Origin: Candidatus Cottocaccamicrobium excrementipullorum
GTDB taxonomy: Bacteria; Bacillota; Clostridia; Lachnospirales; Lachnospiraceae
Assembly: GCA_018713255.1 (NCBI GenBank)
Contig: DVFL01000023.1
Location: 35,820 to 99,819 of the forward strand
Length of the DNA stretch: 64,000 nucleotides
Direction: 5' to 3'
The notes beneath the pieces are model-generated. The model did not search any database, had not been told where the DNA came from, and was given only the letters and a program-made list of their open reading frames with translations. Below, in pieces: positions 15,583-24,095 of the stretch. The position numbers and the translations under genes were made by a program. The first letter of the stretch is position 1; every line of letters starts with the position of its first letter.

Positions 15583-16965
15583 ATGGGAATGAGAACACGA
15601 AATCACATGAAGCGGATAGCCGCAGCTGCTCTTGCCGCTGTGGTTGCCGCGTCTGCCTTAAGCGGCTGCCGGTTCGGCTTTGCCAGTGATCCGGACGATC
15701 CTAATGAGGTGAAGGAAACAGAGCCGATTGATACATCTGTAGATACCTTTGCCTACGATGACAGCTTGGCAGGAACGGAAATTACTTTATTAAATTCTAA
15801 GGCGGAAATCCAGACAGCTTTGGAAGAAATGGGAAGGGCCTTTGAAGAAAAGTCGGGAGTTCATGTGGAGGTGATGCCGGTAACGGACGGCGATTCTCCT
15901 TATACGAAGGTGGTAAGCTTATATAACTCTGGCGATGCCCCTACGATGGCCATACTGGATACTACCGATGTCATTGCTCTGGCCAGGGAGAAGGCTCTGG
16001 ATTTGAGCCAGGAACCCTGGACGAAGGAGGGAAAAGATTATCTGACTTATGTGGACGGAAAGGTTTACAGCTTTCCTTTGTGCATTGAGGGAAGGGGGAT
16101 TATCTATCGCAAGGAGGTGCTGGATGAGGTGCTGGGAAGAGAATTCGATCCACAGTCCATCACTACGTTAAGTGAATTTAAAGCTCTTTTGGAAGAGCTG
16201 AGGGCTGCGGGGATGGAGAAGCCGATTTCCCTGGCGAAAGAAGACTGGTCCTTAGGCGCTCATCATCTTCAGTATATTTATGAAACCTATGACGGAACTT
16301 CTGAAGGCGCGGCTGAGGTCATTGAAGAGTTAAAGGCAGGACAGCTGGATTTGACGAAGTACGATCGGATGAGTCAGTTTTTAGATGCTTTTGATGTACT
16401 GATGGAATACAATGTGGCCAAGGCAGATCCCTTGGGAGCGGATTACGATGAGATGGCCATTGATCTGGTTGACGGCAAAACCGCCTTCTGGTTTAATGGA
16501 AACTGGGCGTGGCCCAATCTAGAAGAGGCCGGTGCAGATAAAAATGATGAATACGGCTTCCTTCCTTACTTCATGAATGATGATCCAGAGGACTTTGTTA
16601 ACCGGCAGATTCAAGCATCGCCTTCTAAGCAGGTGATGGTGGACGGCCAGATGGCCACCGAAAAGGAACAGGCAGCGGCCAAGGAGTTTTTGAACTGGAT
16701 CGTTTACTCGGAGATTGGTCAGCAGATGTTAGTCAAGACCTGCGCGGTGGTTCCGCCGTTTTCCAATAATCCTTATGAGCCTTCTGATCCATTAAGCCGG
16801 GCCATTTATGAGCGGGTGCAGAGCGGAGATGCGTTTAATGCATCGGCTATTGTGCCTAATGATCACTGGTCCATTCTTGGCGCCGCCATGCAGAAATATC
16901 TGGTAGGACGAAGCGACAGGGCGGAACTGATTGCCTCTATTCAGGATTACTGGCTGCAGCAATAG
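15583..16965 (+). CDS. Extracellular solute-binding lipoprotein (family 1) for sugar uptake
   Basis: The 460-residue protein has a lipoprotein signal with LSGC (Cys29 from the ATG at 15583) and a family 1 sugar-binding fold. Clues are ITLLNSKAEIQTALEEMGRAF near the mature N-terminus, WFNGNWAW, and a C-terminal EFLNWIVYSEIGQQ segment. An ATG at 15589 is equally possible as start; both lie after AAGGAGGAGG. It is first in an operon with two MalFG-type permeases and a GH32 hydrolase under LacI operators, so the ligand is most likely sucrose or a fructo-oligosaccharide. No ATPase gene is present; a shared MsiK-type ATPase elsewhere is assumed. Confidence 0.9.
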   Translation: MGMRTRNHMKRIAAAALAAVVAASALSGCRFGFASDPDDPNEVKETEPIDTSVDTFAYDDSLAGTEITLLNSKAEIQTALEEMGRAFEEKSGVHVEVMPVTDGDSPYTKVVSLYNSGDAPTMAILDTTDVIALAREKALDLSQEPWTKEGKDYLTYVDGKVYSFPLCIEGRGIIYRKEVLDEVLGREFDPQSITTLSEFKALLEELRAAGMEKPISLAKEDWSLGAHHLQYIYETYDGTSEGAAEVIEELKAGQLDLTKYDRMSQFLDAFDVLMEYNVAKADPLGADYDEMAIDLVDGKTAFWFNGNWAWPNLEEAGADKNDEYGFLPYFMNDDPEDFVNRQIQASPSKQVMVDGQMATEKEQAAAKEFLNWIVYSEIGQQMLVKTCAVVPPFSNNPYEPSDPLSRAIYERVQSGDAFNASAIVPNDHWSILGAAMQKYLVGRSDRAELIASIQDYWLQQ

Positions 16966-16982
16966 GAAGGAAGGGAAAAAAC

Positions 16983-17855
16983 ATGAAAGCAAAGTCAAAT
17001 GGAAAAGATTTCTGTATGTTCGCGCTGCCGGGACTTTTCTGCTTTCTGGCGGTGGTGATTGTACCGTTTCTCTACGGTATTTATCTGACCATGACAGACT
17101 GGAACGGCGTGTCTGAGGTGAAGAATTTTGTGGGACTGACCAATTTTGCCGGAGTATTTAAGGATACGGCCTTCTGGACATCCTTGGGACTAACCTTTAA
17201 ATACGTAGTGGCTGTGGTAATTTTGGTGAATGTAATCGCCTTTTTGCTGGCTTGGCTGTTAACCAGAGGCTTTAAGGGCCAGAGCTTTTTCAGAGCAGGA
17301 TTTTTTACTCCGAACTTAATCGGCGGAATCGTCTTGGGATATATCTGGCAGTTCGTATTTTCGCGGGTGTTTGTCAATATCGGCGAGGCCACAGGCTGGT
17401 CTTTGTTTGAGGCTTCCTGGCTGTCTGATCCTGCCAAGGCCTTCGCGGCTTTGGTGTTAGTGACGGTATGGCAGCTTTCTGGATATATGATTTTGATTTA
17501 CGTGGCAGGTTTTATGGGACTGAGCGAGGATGTGCTGGAGGCAGCCAGCATTGACGGCGCATCTGGCTGGGTGAAGATGAAAAACATTATTCTTCCGCTG
17601 ATGATGTCTTCCATCACCATCTGCCTGTTCCTTACTCTTTCCAGAGCGTTTATGGTTTACGATGTGAACCTGTCCTTGACGGCGGGAGCGCCTTATGGCA
17701 CCACAGAGATGGCCGCCATGCACGTGTACGAAAAAGCCTTTACTTCCAGACAGTACGGAGTGGGGCAGGCGGAAGCCATTATTCTGTTTATTATTGTAGC
17801 CTGCATCAGCGGAGCACAGGTGTATCTGACAAAGAAGAGGGAGGTAGAAGCGTAA
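16983..17855 (+). CDS. Sugar ABC permease, MalF type
   Basis: The 290-residue membrane protein has about six helices and the cytoplasmic EAA loop (LEAASIDGASGWVKMKNIILP) near residues 196-216 that contacts the ATPase. A short N-terminal helix begins LPGLFCFLAVVIVPFL, typical of UgpA/MalF proteins. It pairs with the next gene, whose ATG overlaps its stop by one base. It lies in the LacI-controlled fructan/sucrose operon. Confidence 0.93.
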   Translation: MKAKSNGKDFCMFALPGLFCFLAVVIVPFLYGIYLTMTDWNGVSEVKNFVGLTNFAGVFKDTAFWTSLGLTFKYVVAVVILVNVIAFLLAWLLTRGFKGQSFFRAGFFTPNLIGGIVLGYIWQFVFSRVFVNIGEATGWSLFEASWLSDPAKAFAALVLVTVWQLSGYMILIYVAGFMGLSEDVLEAASIDGASGWVKMKNIILPLMMSSITICLFLTLSRAFMVYDVNLSLTAGAPYGTTEMAAMHVYEKAFTSRQYGVGQAEAIILFIIVACISGAQVYLTKKREVEA

Positions 17856-18715
17856 TGAATAAGACCACGGTAGGCGGCAGCCGGCGCAGGATAATGAATA
17901 GTTTGGCCATGGCCATTCTGGTTGTGGTGTTTATCGCTTACATGTTCCCGTTTTTAATGGTAATCATCAATTCTCTGAAGCAGAAGCGGGATATTATTAA
18001 AAGTCCTTTCTCCTGGCTGTTTACCATTAAGGGGTTGTCCTTTGACAACTTTGTGAAGGCCTTTGTACAGATGGATTTTTTGAATGCGTTTAAAAACTCC
18101 TTGATTGTAACTGTGTCAGCTACTGTGCTGGTAACGTTTTTGGCTTCCATGCTGGCCTATTATATTGTGCGGCGGAACAACTGGATTTCTAGAGTAACGT
18201 TTGCCTTGATGGTTGCTTCCATGATCATTCCCTTCCAGGCGATTATGATTCCTCTGGTGAGCATTTATGGAAGCGGACTGAATATTTTAAATCATCGGAT
18301 TACATTGATTTTTATGCATACCGGATTTTCCATGGCCATGTCTGTGTTTATGTTTCATGGATTTATTAAGGGAAATATTCCCATGGCGCTGGAGGAGGCA
18401 GCTTATATTGACGGAGCTACCCATGCCCAGACGTTTTTCCAGGTGGTCTTTCCTCTGTTAAAACCGATTATTTCCACAATGGTGATTTTAAACGCTCTGG
18501 CGTTCTGGAATGATTACCTTCTTCCTTCTCTGGTGCTTACTGATAAAAAGCTTTTGACGCTGCCCCTTTCTACTTACAGCTTTTATGGAACCTATTCTGC
18601 AGATTACGGAACCATTATGGCAGGGCTGCTGCTGTGCGTGATTCCTATTCTGATTTTATACATGGTGCTGCAGAAGCAGATCATCAACGGCGTGGTGTCA
18701 GGGGCTGTGAAATAA
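17855..18715 (+). CDS. Sugar ABC permease, MalG type
   Basis: The 286-residue membrane protein has six helices and an EAA loop (LEEAAYIDGATHAQTFFQVV). An N-terminal segment FPFLMVIINSLK matches the UgpE/MalG family. It forms the second half of the transmembrane pore with the preceding gene. A small GCCGCC/GGCGGC hairpin lies after it at 18723-18739; it lacks a T-tract and may protect or attenuate the message before the GH32 gene. Confidence 0.93.
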   Translation: MNKTTVGGSRRRIMNSLAMAILVVVFIAYMFPFLMVIINSLKQKRDIIKSPFSWLFTIKGLSFDNFVKAFVQMDFLNAFKNSLIVTVSATVLVTFLASMLAYYIVRRNNWISRVTFALMVASMIIPFQAIMIPLVSIYGSGLNILNHRITLIFMHTGFSMAMSVFMFHGFIKGNIPMALEEAAYIDGATHAQTFFQVVFPLLKPIISTMVILNALAFWNDYLLPSLVLTDKKLLTLPLSTYSFYGTYSADYGTIMAGLLLCVIPILILYMVLQKQIINGVVSGAVK

Positions 18716-18770
18716 TTGCCAGGCCGCCTGTTTGGCGGCAGAATTTCATAGAAAAAAGGATGGAATGATT

Positions 18771-20129
18771 ATGAGAGAAAACGTACTGCATTTGAAGGCT
18801 CCGGGGAACTGGATCAATGATCCCAATGGCTTCATTTATTATGATGGCTGGTATCATTTGTTTTTTCAGCATTTTCCTTATGCTCCGGTGTGGGGCACGA
18901 TGCATTGGGGTCATGCAGTGAGCAGGGATCTGGTACATTGGAAACACCTGGGAATTGCGGTGTTCCCCACCAAATCCTATGACCGCAACGGGGTGTTTTC
19001 CGGCAGCGCCATTGAGCGCGGCGGGGAGCTTTGTCTGTATTACTCTGCAGTGCGCTATCTTAAGGAAAATCCAGAAAATATTCATTGTGCGCCGGAGGGA
19101 GGATTTGAAACCAGTCAGGCGATGATTACCTCTTCTGATGGATTTCATTTTGAAAATTGGAAGGATAAGCGGCAGATTATTCCGGTGATCCATAACCGGG
19201 AGATGGCTGATCCGGCAGATACCCGGGATCCCAAGGTATGGCGGGAAATGGGCCGGTATTATATGGTGCTGGGAAGCACCTGGGAAAAGAAGCAGGGACA
19301 GGCCGTGTTTTTTATCAGCGAGGATGGAGAACACTGGGAATTCCTTTCCAGACAGCCTAAGGAAGCTTTCGGACATACTCTGGAATGCCCTGATCTTTTC
19401 CGTCTGGGTGACCAACGGATTCTTCTGGGCTCTCCTATGGGAGTGATGAAAGACGGGCTGGAGTATCCCTCCAATGCCATGGGCTGGAGAGCAGAATTTC
19501 AGCCGGAGACGGGGAAGCTTGAGCTTTTAGGAGAAGGCCAGCTGGTGGATTGCGGGATGGATCTTTATGCTCCGCAGACCACGTTGGATCGTGACGGCCG
19601 CCGGGTAATGATTGCCTGGATGCGGATGCCGAAGGCTGCGGAGCCGGAAAATTCTGAGGATGGGCTTCCCTGGAACGGCATGATGTGCCTGCCCAGGGTG
19701 GTGGAGGTGAAGGACGGCCATATTTACTTCCGGGTCCATCCTGAGGTGGAGAAGCATTTTGCGCCGGCTGCTGCAGCAGAAATGACCGTCCTGATGGAAG
19801 GATGGAAAGAGCAGGGCAGAGGCATGGGAATCTTCCGAATAAAAACGAAACTGCCGGAGGGTGAAGGGCTGAACATCGGCGGATACCGGATCTGGCGGGA
19901 GGATGGAGCGATAAAGACCGACCGAAGCCAGGTGTTTCAGGGAATTTCCGGATACCGGACCTGTTTTTCCACGCCGCAGGTGGAAGGCGAATGCCGCCTG
20001 GATATTTTCGTGGAACCAAATCTGATTGAAATTTTCGTCAATGAAGGAGAGTACGTGCTGAGCAGTGTGGTGTATGACATGAAGCCTTTCGTGGAGGGAA
20101 AGGCAGACAGCTGGTATGTGTTTTCCTGA
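18771..20129 (+). CDS. GH32 beta-fructosidase (sucrose/fructan hydrolase)
   Basis: The 452-residue enzyme has the three GH32 motifs: NWINDPNG near residues 13-19 with nucleophile Asp17, TRDPKVW with the transition-state Asp, and LECPDLF with the acid/base Glu. A beta-sandwich domain follows. It hydrolyses terminal beta-linked fructose from sucrose or fructans. No signal peptide is seen, so it acts on imported sugar in the cytoplasm. The ATG at 18771 has AAGGA ten bases upstream; an in-frame ATG two codons earlier is also possible. It is the last gene of the LacI-regulated operon. Whether the true substrate is sucrose, sucrose-6-phosphate, kestose or inulin fragments cannot be read. Confidence 0.93.
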   Translation: MRENVLHLKAPGNWINDPNGFIYYDGWYHLFFQHFPYAPVWGTMHWGHAVSRDLVHWKHLGIAVFPTKSYDRNGVFSGSAIERGGELCLYYSAVRYLKENPENIHCAPEGGFETSQAMITSSDGFHFENWKDKRQIIPVIHNREMADPADTRDPKVWREMGRYYMVLGSTWEKKQGQAVFFISEDGEHWEFLSRQPKEAFGHTLECPDLFRLGDQRILLGSPMGVMKDGLEYPSNAMGWRAEFQPETGKLELLGEGQLVDCGMDLYAPQTTLDRDGRRVMIAWMRMPKAAEPENSEDGLPWNGMMCLPRVVEVKDGHIYFRVHPEVEKHFAPAAAAEMTVLMEGWKEQGRGMGIFRIKTKLPEGEGLNIGGYRIWREDGAIKTDRSQVFQGISGYRTCFSTPQVEGECRLDIFVEPNLIEIFVNEGEYVLSSVVYDMKPFVEGKADSWYVFS

Positions 20130-20142
20130 CAAATGAGAAAAG

Positions 20143-20187
20143 AGATGCCGCGGAAGGGATTAAGAAATCCCGGACGCGGCATCTTTT
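20143..20187 (+). terminator. Terminator of the GH32 operon
   Basis: A 10-bp stem (AGATGCCGCG / CGCGGCATCT) encloses a second GGGATT/AATCCC stem and is followed by a short T-run. Confidence 0.88.
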
Positions 20188-20267
20188 GACGTAAAGGGGA
20201 TTTCGGAAGGGCGCTGCTTTTTTCAAGGATATGCCGGCGCAGAGTGCCGGAATTTGGAAAAAACTGA

Positions 20268-20296
20268 TTGATTAAGGGGGAAAGTCTTTTTATAAT
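20268..20296 (+). promoter_or_regulatory. Promoter of the three-component sensor operon
   Basis: TTGATT, a 17-base spacer and a consensus TATAAT lie about 80 bases upstream of the sensor lipoprotein gene. Confidence 0.75.
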
Positions 20297-20376
20297 CGAA
20301 TTAAATGGAACAAAGAGAATGGGGCGTTTCCTGTTATAGCAGGAAGGTAACTGGCTGATCAGGAGAAGAAAAGTTT

Positions 20377-21384
20377 ATGAAGAAAAAGAGATGGATGATT
20401 GCTGCGGCTGCCCTGTTAGTCTGTCTGGGGGTGGGGTGCCGCAGCAGCAAAAGTGAAGAGAGCCAGGTGTCGGAGGACAAACGGCTGGTCGTGTATACAT
20501 CCCATAAGGAAGAGGTATATGGACCGATCATCAGAGAATTTGAAGAGAGGACCGGAATCTGGGTAGATGTCCGGGCCGGCGGCACTACAGAATTGTTAAA
20601 TGCCATCAGAGAAGGCGGAGAGGGGGTCTGCGATGTGATGTTTGGCGGCGGCGTGGAAAGCCTGGAGGCTTACCGGGAATGTTTCGAACCTTACCGGTGC
20701 AGACAAAAAGAGCTGATGGATCAGGAATTTGTTTCTCCGGAAGATGACTGGACGGCCTTCTCTGAGCTGCCGATTGTATTCATCTATAATCATAAGCTGG
20801 TGCTTCCGGAGAATGCGCCGGAGAGCTGGGCGGAGCTGATTACGGATAAATGGAAAGGGCAGATTGCCTTTGCGGATACCAGAAAATCAGGCACCAGCTA
20901 TACGATCCTGGCTACGATGATTCAGGCTCTGGGAGCGGATGAGGAGCAGGTGCTGGAAGCATTTGCAGCTGCTCTGGACGGAAATATTTCCGCCGGCTCA
21001 GGCGAGGTGGTTAGTGAGGTCAGTTCAGGAAAGCGTCTGGTGGGGATCACTCTGGAGGAGACGGCCAGGAAGAAAATTCGTCAGGGAGCAGATATTTCCA
21101 TGGCTTATCCGAAAGAGGGAACCAGCGCGGTGCCAGATGGGACTGCGCTGGTGAAGGGAGCGCCCCATCCGGATAATGCCCGGCTGTTTATTGATTTTAC
21201 GGTGAGTGAAGACGTACAGCAGCTTTTGGTGGACCAGTTTCTGCGCAGACCGGTGCGCCAGGGAATCCGGCAGGATGAAGAGGTGAAGGCAGTAAAGCTC
21301 CTTCCCTTTGACCTTGACTGGGCAGGGATGCATCAGGACAGAATTCTTTCGCTTTGGCAGGAAATCATGGAGAGGGAACAATGA
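20377..21384 (+). CDS. AfuA/HptA-like binding lipoprotein, sensor component
   Basis: The 335-residue protein has a signal with LGVGC (Cys21) and a class-F binding fold of the type annotated as 'Fe3+ ABC substrate-binding' (LVVYTSHKEEVYGPIIREFE, DVMFGGG, KSGTSYTILATM, and KEGTSAVPDG). Its stop overlaps the start of a histidine kinase gene, and there is no permease next to it. AfuA in Actinobacillus binds hexose phosphates, and HptA-HptS-HptR in Staphylococcus senses glucose-6-phosphate with this same gene order, so a sensing role for sugar phosphates is a reasonable inference. Iron binding is not excluded. Confidence 0.85.
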   Translation: MKKKRWMIAAAALLVCLGVGCRSSKSEESQVSEDKRLVVYTSHKEEVYGPIIREFEERTGIWVDVRAGGTTELLNAIREGGEGVCDVMFGGGVESLEAYRECFEPYRCRQKELMDQEFVSPEDDWTAFSELPIVFIYNHKLVLPENAPESWAELITDKWKGQIAFADTRKSGTSYTILATMIQALGADEEQVLEAFAAALDGNISAGSGEVVSEVSSGKRLVGITLEETARKKIRQGADISMAYPKEGTSAVPDGTALVKGAPHPDNARLFIDFTVSEDVQQLLVDQFLRRPVRQGIRQDEEVKAVKLLPFDLDWAGMHQDRILSLWQEIMEREQ

Positions 21385-23102
21385 TTCAGTTTATTCGCAA
21401 ATCCTTTAAACGAAAACTTCTGGTGTGTTTTTTGGCGGTATCTATTCTGCCTTTTGCTGTGGGAGTAATGATGATGACCCAGATGTTTCGGCTGCGCGTG
21501 GCGGGAGAATACGAGCAAAAGAACCAGGAGCAGGCAGAGATGGCGGCACAGGCCATTGATAAATTCTTCCATGAAATGGATGAGGCCCTGGAGGGACTGG
21601 CGGAAGATGGAAACATTTTAAAAGCGCTGACGAGCCAGGATCAGAAGGCGGTCAGCGGGGCTTATGAGCGGCTCTACGGCGCTGCAGACCGGCTGACAGG
21701 GACTGTGCAGATGGACATTTATTCGGCAGAGGGAGACTGCCGCCTTTCCACCGGATATGGAACAGGGCAGAAGAAAATGCCGGATTACTGGGGGATCCTT
21801 AAGGTGGCCCGGACACATCCGGACGAAACCATTATCCGAGATGAAAAAGAATATGAGGGAAGCGGAGCCATGCTTCTTCGGGCGGCGCGGGCGGTTCTGG
21901 ATGAAGAGGGAGAATGTGCAGGCTTTGTGGTGGCGTCCATGGGACCGGAAGAGATTCAGCCGATCTTCAGCGGAATCTGCGGCAGCCAGGATGGAGTTGC
22001 TTTGCTGAACGGATTCTGGGAGCCGGTGTATACGGCAGGCACCGCCGCTCAAGGCGGGCTGGCATGGGTGCTTCGGCAGAGAGTTTTAACGGGGGAACAG
22101 ATACTCTCTTCTTTAGATGGCAACAGTCTTTACCTGGAAGAGCTGAAGGACTGGGGATTTTTGTGTGTCCTGTTTCGCCCTCAGCTGATTACAGAGGAGA
22201 TACACGAGAGCATGTACCGGCTGGCAGCAGTAATGGGCGCCGCTGCCTTGATTTTCTGCTTGTGGGTCTCTGCAAGGATGAGCAGCAGCTTGTCCCTTCC
22301 CTTAACCAACCTTAATCAGGCGATGGATCAGGTAAAAAAAGGGGATTTGGAGACCCGGGTGGCAGTAAACCGCCAGGACGAGCTGGGGCAGCTGGCTGCC
22401 AGCTTTAATGTAATGACCGGAGAGTTAAAAGATTACATGGAACAGCAGGTAAGTCAGCAGAAGAAGCTGAATGAAGTCAGCATTGCCATGATGCAGGCTC
22501 AGCTGAATCCTCATTTTCTGTATAACACGCTGGATACCATGAAATGGATGGCAAAGGCTAATCATATTCCGGAAATTGCAGTGATGGCCTCCAGGCTGGC
22601 GAAGATTCTGCGAACCAGCATTTCCAGCGATCAGTTTATTACGCTGAAGCAGGAGCTGGAACTGGCGGACAGTTATGCGCAGATTCAGGCTATTCGTTTT
22701 CAGAACCGGTTTTCCTTTTCGTATCAGATTCCTCCTGAACTGGAGGGATGCATGGTGCCGAAGCTGATTGTGCAGCCTGTGGTAGAGAATGCGTTTATCC
22801 ACGGACTGGCAGACTGCGATCAGGGAAATATCTGGGTAACTGTTGCACAAAAAGATCAGGATGTGCTGATTCAGGTAGAAGATGATGGATGCGGCATCAG
22901 TCCGGAGGTGATGGAGGCGTTAAACTGCCGGAAGCAAAAGCGGCTGCCGGGCCGTCTGGGATTATATAATGTGGATACGATAATCCGGCTTTATTACGGT
23001 GATCATTATGGACTGAAAGTCAGCCGGCGGCAGGAAGGCGGTACAAAGGCAGCGATTAAACTGCCATTAAACAGGGGAGAGAAGGTGGGGCATGACAATT
23101 AA
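21381..23102 (+). CDS. YesM-type sensor histidine kinase
   Basis: The 573-residue kinase has a transmembrane helix at about 13-33, an extracellular region of about 240 residues, a second helix near 275-297, and a HAMP segment (LPLTNLNQAMDQVKKGDLE). The phosphoacceptor region is QAQLNPHFLYNTL. The ATPase domain has PKLIVQPVVENAFIHG and DDGCGI. The start at 21381 overlaps the lipoprotein stop (ATGA), so sensing lipoprotein and kinase are translationally coupled. It probably reads the loaded lipoprotein and phosphorylates the AraC-type regulator encoded next, whose start lies 11 bases inside its own 3' end. Confidence 0.92.
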   Translation: MIQFIRKSFKRKLLVCFLAVSILPFAVGVMMMTQMFRLRVAGEYEQKNQEQAEMAAQAIDKFFHEMDEALEGLAEDGNILKALTSQDQKAVSGAYERLYGAADRLTGTVQMDIYSAEGDCRLSTGYGTGQKKMPDYWGILKVARTHPDETIIRDEKEYEGSGAMLLRAARAVLDEEGECAGFVVASMGPEEIQPIFSGICGSQDGVALLNGFWEPVYTAGTAAQGGLAWVLRQRVLTGEQILSSLDGNSLYLEELKDWGFLCVLFRPQLITEEIHESMYRLAAVMGAAALIFCLWVSARMSSSLSLPLTNLNQAMDQVKKGDLETRVAVNRQDELGQLAASFNVMTGELKDYMEQQVSQQKKLNEVSIAMMQAQLNPHFLYNTLDTMKWMAKANHIPEIAVMASRLAKILRTSISSDQFITLKQELELADSYAQIQAIRFQNRFSFSYQIPPELEGCMVPKLIVQPVVENAFIHGLADCDQGNIWVTVAQKDQDVLIQVEDDGCGISPEVMEALNCRKQKRLPGRLGLYNVDTIIRLYYGDHYGLKVSRRQEGGTKAAIKLPLNRGEKVGHDN

Positions 23103-23856
23103 AGTGCTGGTAGTAGATGATGAGATGCTGGTCCGGCGGGGGATTGTGCTGGAAACGGATTGGAAAGCCCTGGGCTGTGTGGTTGTGGCAGAAGCGGAAA
23201 ATGGAGAAGAGGGGCTTCAGGCCGCCAGAAAATACCAGCCGGATCTGATTGTTACCGATATCCGTATGCCGAAGATGGATGGAATCGGAATGGTCAGGGC
23301 GCTTCGGGAAGAAGGAAATCAGGCCAAAGTGATTTTCCTCACCGCCTACAGCGAGTTTGAATACGCCAGGAGCGCGATTAAACTTCTGGTTTCCGATTAC
23401 CTGCTGAAACCGTTTGAAGACGGCGAACTGGAGGAGGCAGTGAACCGTGCGGTAAAGGAGATTCTTAAGAGCAATCCAGAGCCGGAGAAGGTGCGAAAGG
23501 AGATTCTGCCTGCAGTGAAGGCAGGGGACAAGAGCCGGTATGTGATTGAGGCGATGGACTATATTGACCGGCATTTTGCGGACAGCGATCTCAGCGTGGG
23601 GACGATTGCGGATTCCTTAGGATTAAGCGAAGGATATTTAAGCCGTTTGTTTCGGAAAGAGACAGACTGTACTGTGGGAGCCTATATTACCCGGCGCCGG
23701 ATCAGCCAGGCAATGAAGCTTTTGTCTGACTGCCGGGTTAAGGTTTATGAGGCGGCGGATCAGGTAGGATATAAGGATATTACTTATTTTTCCAGTACAT
23801 TTAAAAAGATTACTGGGATCACGCCTTCGGAATATCAGGAGAGATGCCGGCAATAG
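23092..23856 (+). CDS. AraC-type response regulator (YesN/HptR-like)
   Basis: The 254-residue protein has an N-terminal receiver domain with acidic pocket D9-D10 and phosphoacceptor Asp56 (TDIRMPKMDG), the switch LTAYSEFEYA, and a C-terminal AraC double helix-turn-helix (DLSVGTIADSLGLSEGYLSR and GYKDITYFSSTFKK). It starts within the kinase gene. The likely target is the downstream transporter, whose promoter at 24054 has a good -10, a poor -35 and upstream direct repeats, the usual look of an activator-dependent promoter. Confidence 0.92.
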   Translation: MTIKVLVVDDEMLVRRGIVLETDWKALGCVVVAEAENGEEGLQAARKYQPDLIVTDIRMPKMDGIGMVRALREEGNQAKVIFLTAYSEFEYARSAIKLLVSDYLLKPFEDGELEEAVNRAVKEILKSNPEPEKVRKEILPAVKAGDKSRYVIEAMDYIDRHFADSDLSVGTIADSLGLSEGYLSRLFRKETDCTVGAYITRRRISQAMKLLSDCRVKVYEAADQVGYKDITYFSSTFKKITGITPSEYQERCRQ

Positions 23857-23981
23857 CAGGGGATGGTGTGCAAAGGCAGTGCTCAAACTCTATAAAAACT
23901 ATTAAAAATAACGGAAATATAAACGGGAAAACGAAGAATAAATATACAATAAGAATAAAAAATAATAAGAAAACCACAATA

Positions 23982-24059
23982 AAACTATACAACGTGTCAG
24001 AAAAAGACAAACTATAGCAGGATCGTCCAGTGTTCGCTGAAGAGGGAAAGACGTATAAT
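23982..24059 (+). promoter_or_regulatory. Activator-dependent promoter with direct repeats before the transporter
   Basis: Two AAACTATA direct repeats (23982-23989 and 24009-24016, 27 bases start to start) lie upstream of a consensus TATAAT (24054-24059) that has no convincing -35. AraC-type regulators bind such direct repeats next to the -35, so these are candidate sites for the regulator encoded just upstream. The surrounding 120 bases are very AT-rich. Confidence 0.5.
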
Positions 24060-24095
24060 AAAGACAGCAAATAAAGAAAAGGAGGACGTGATGTT

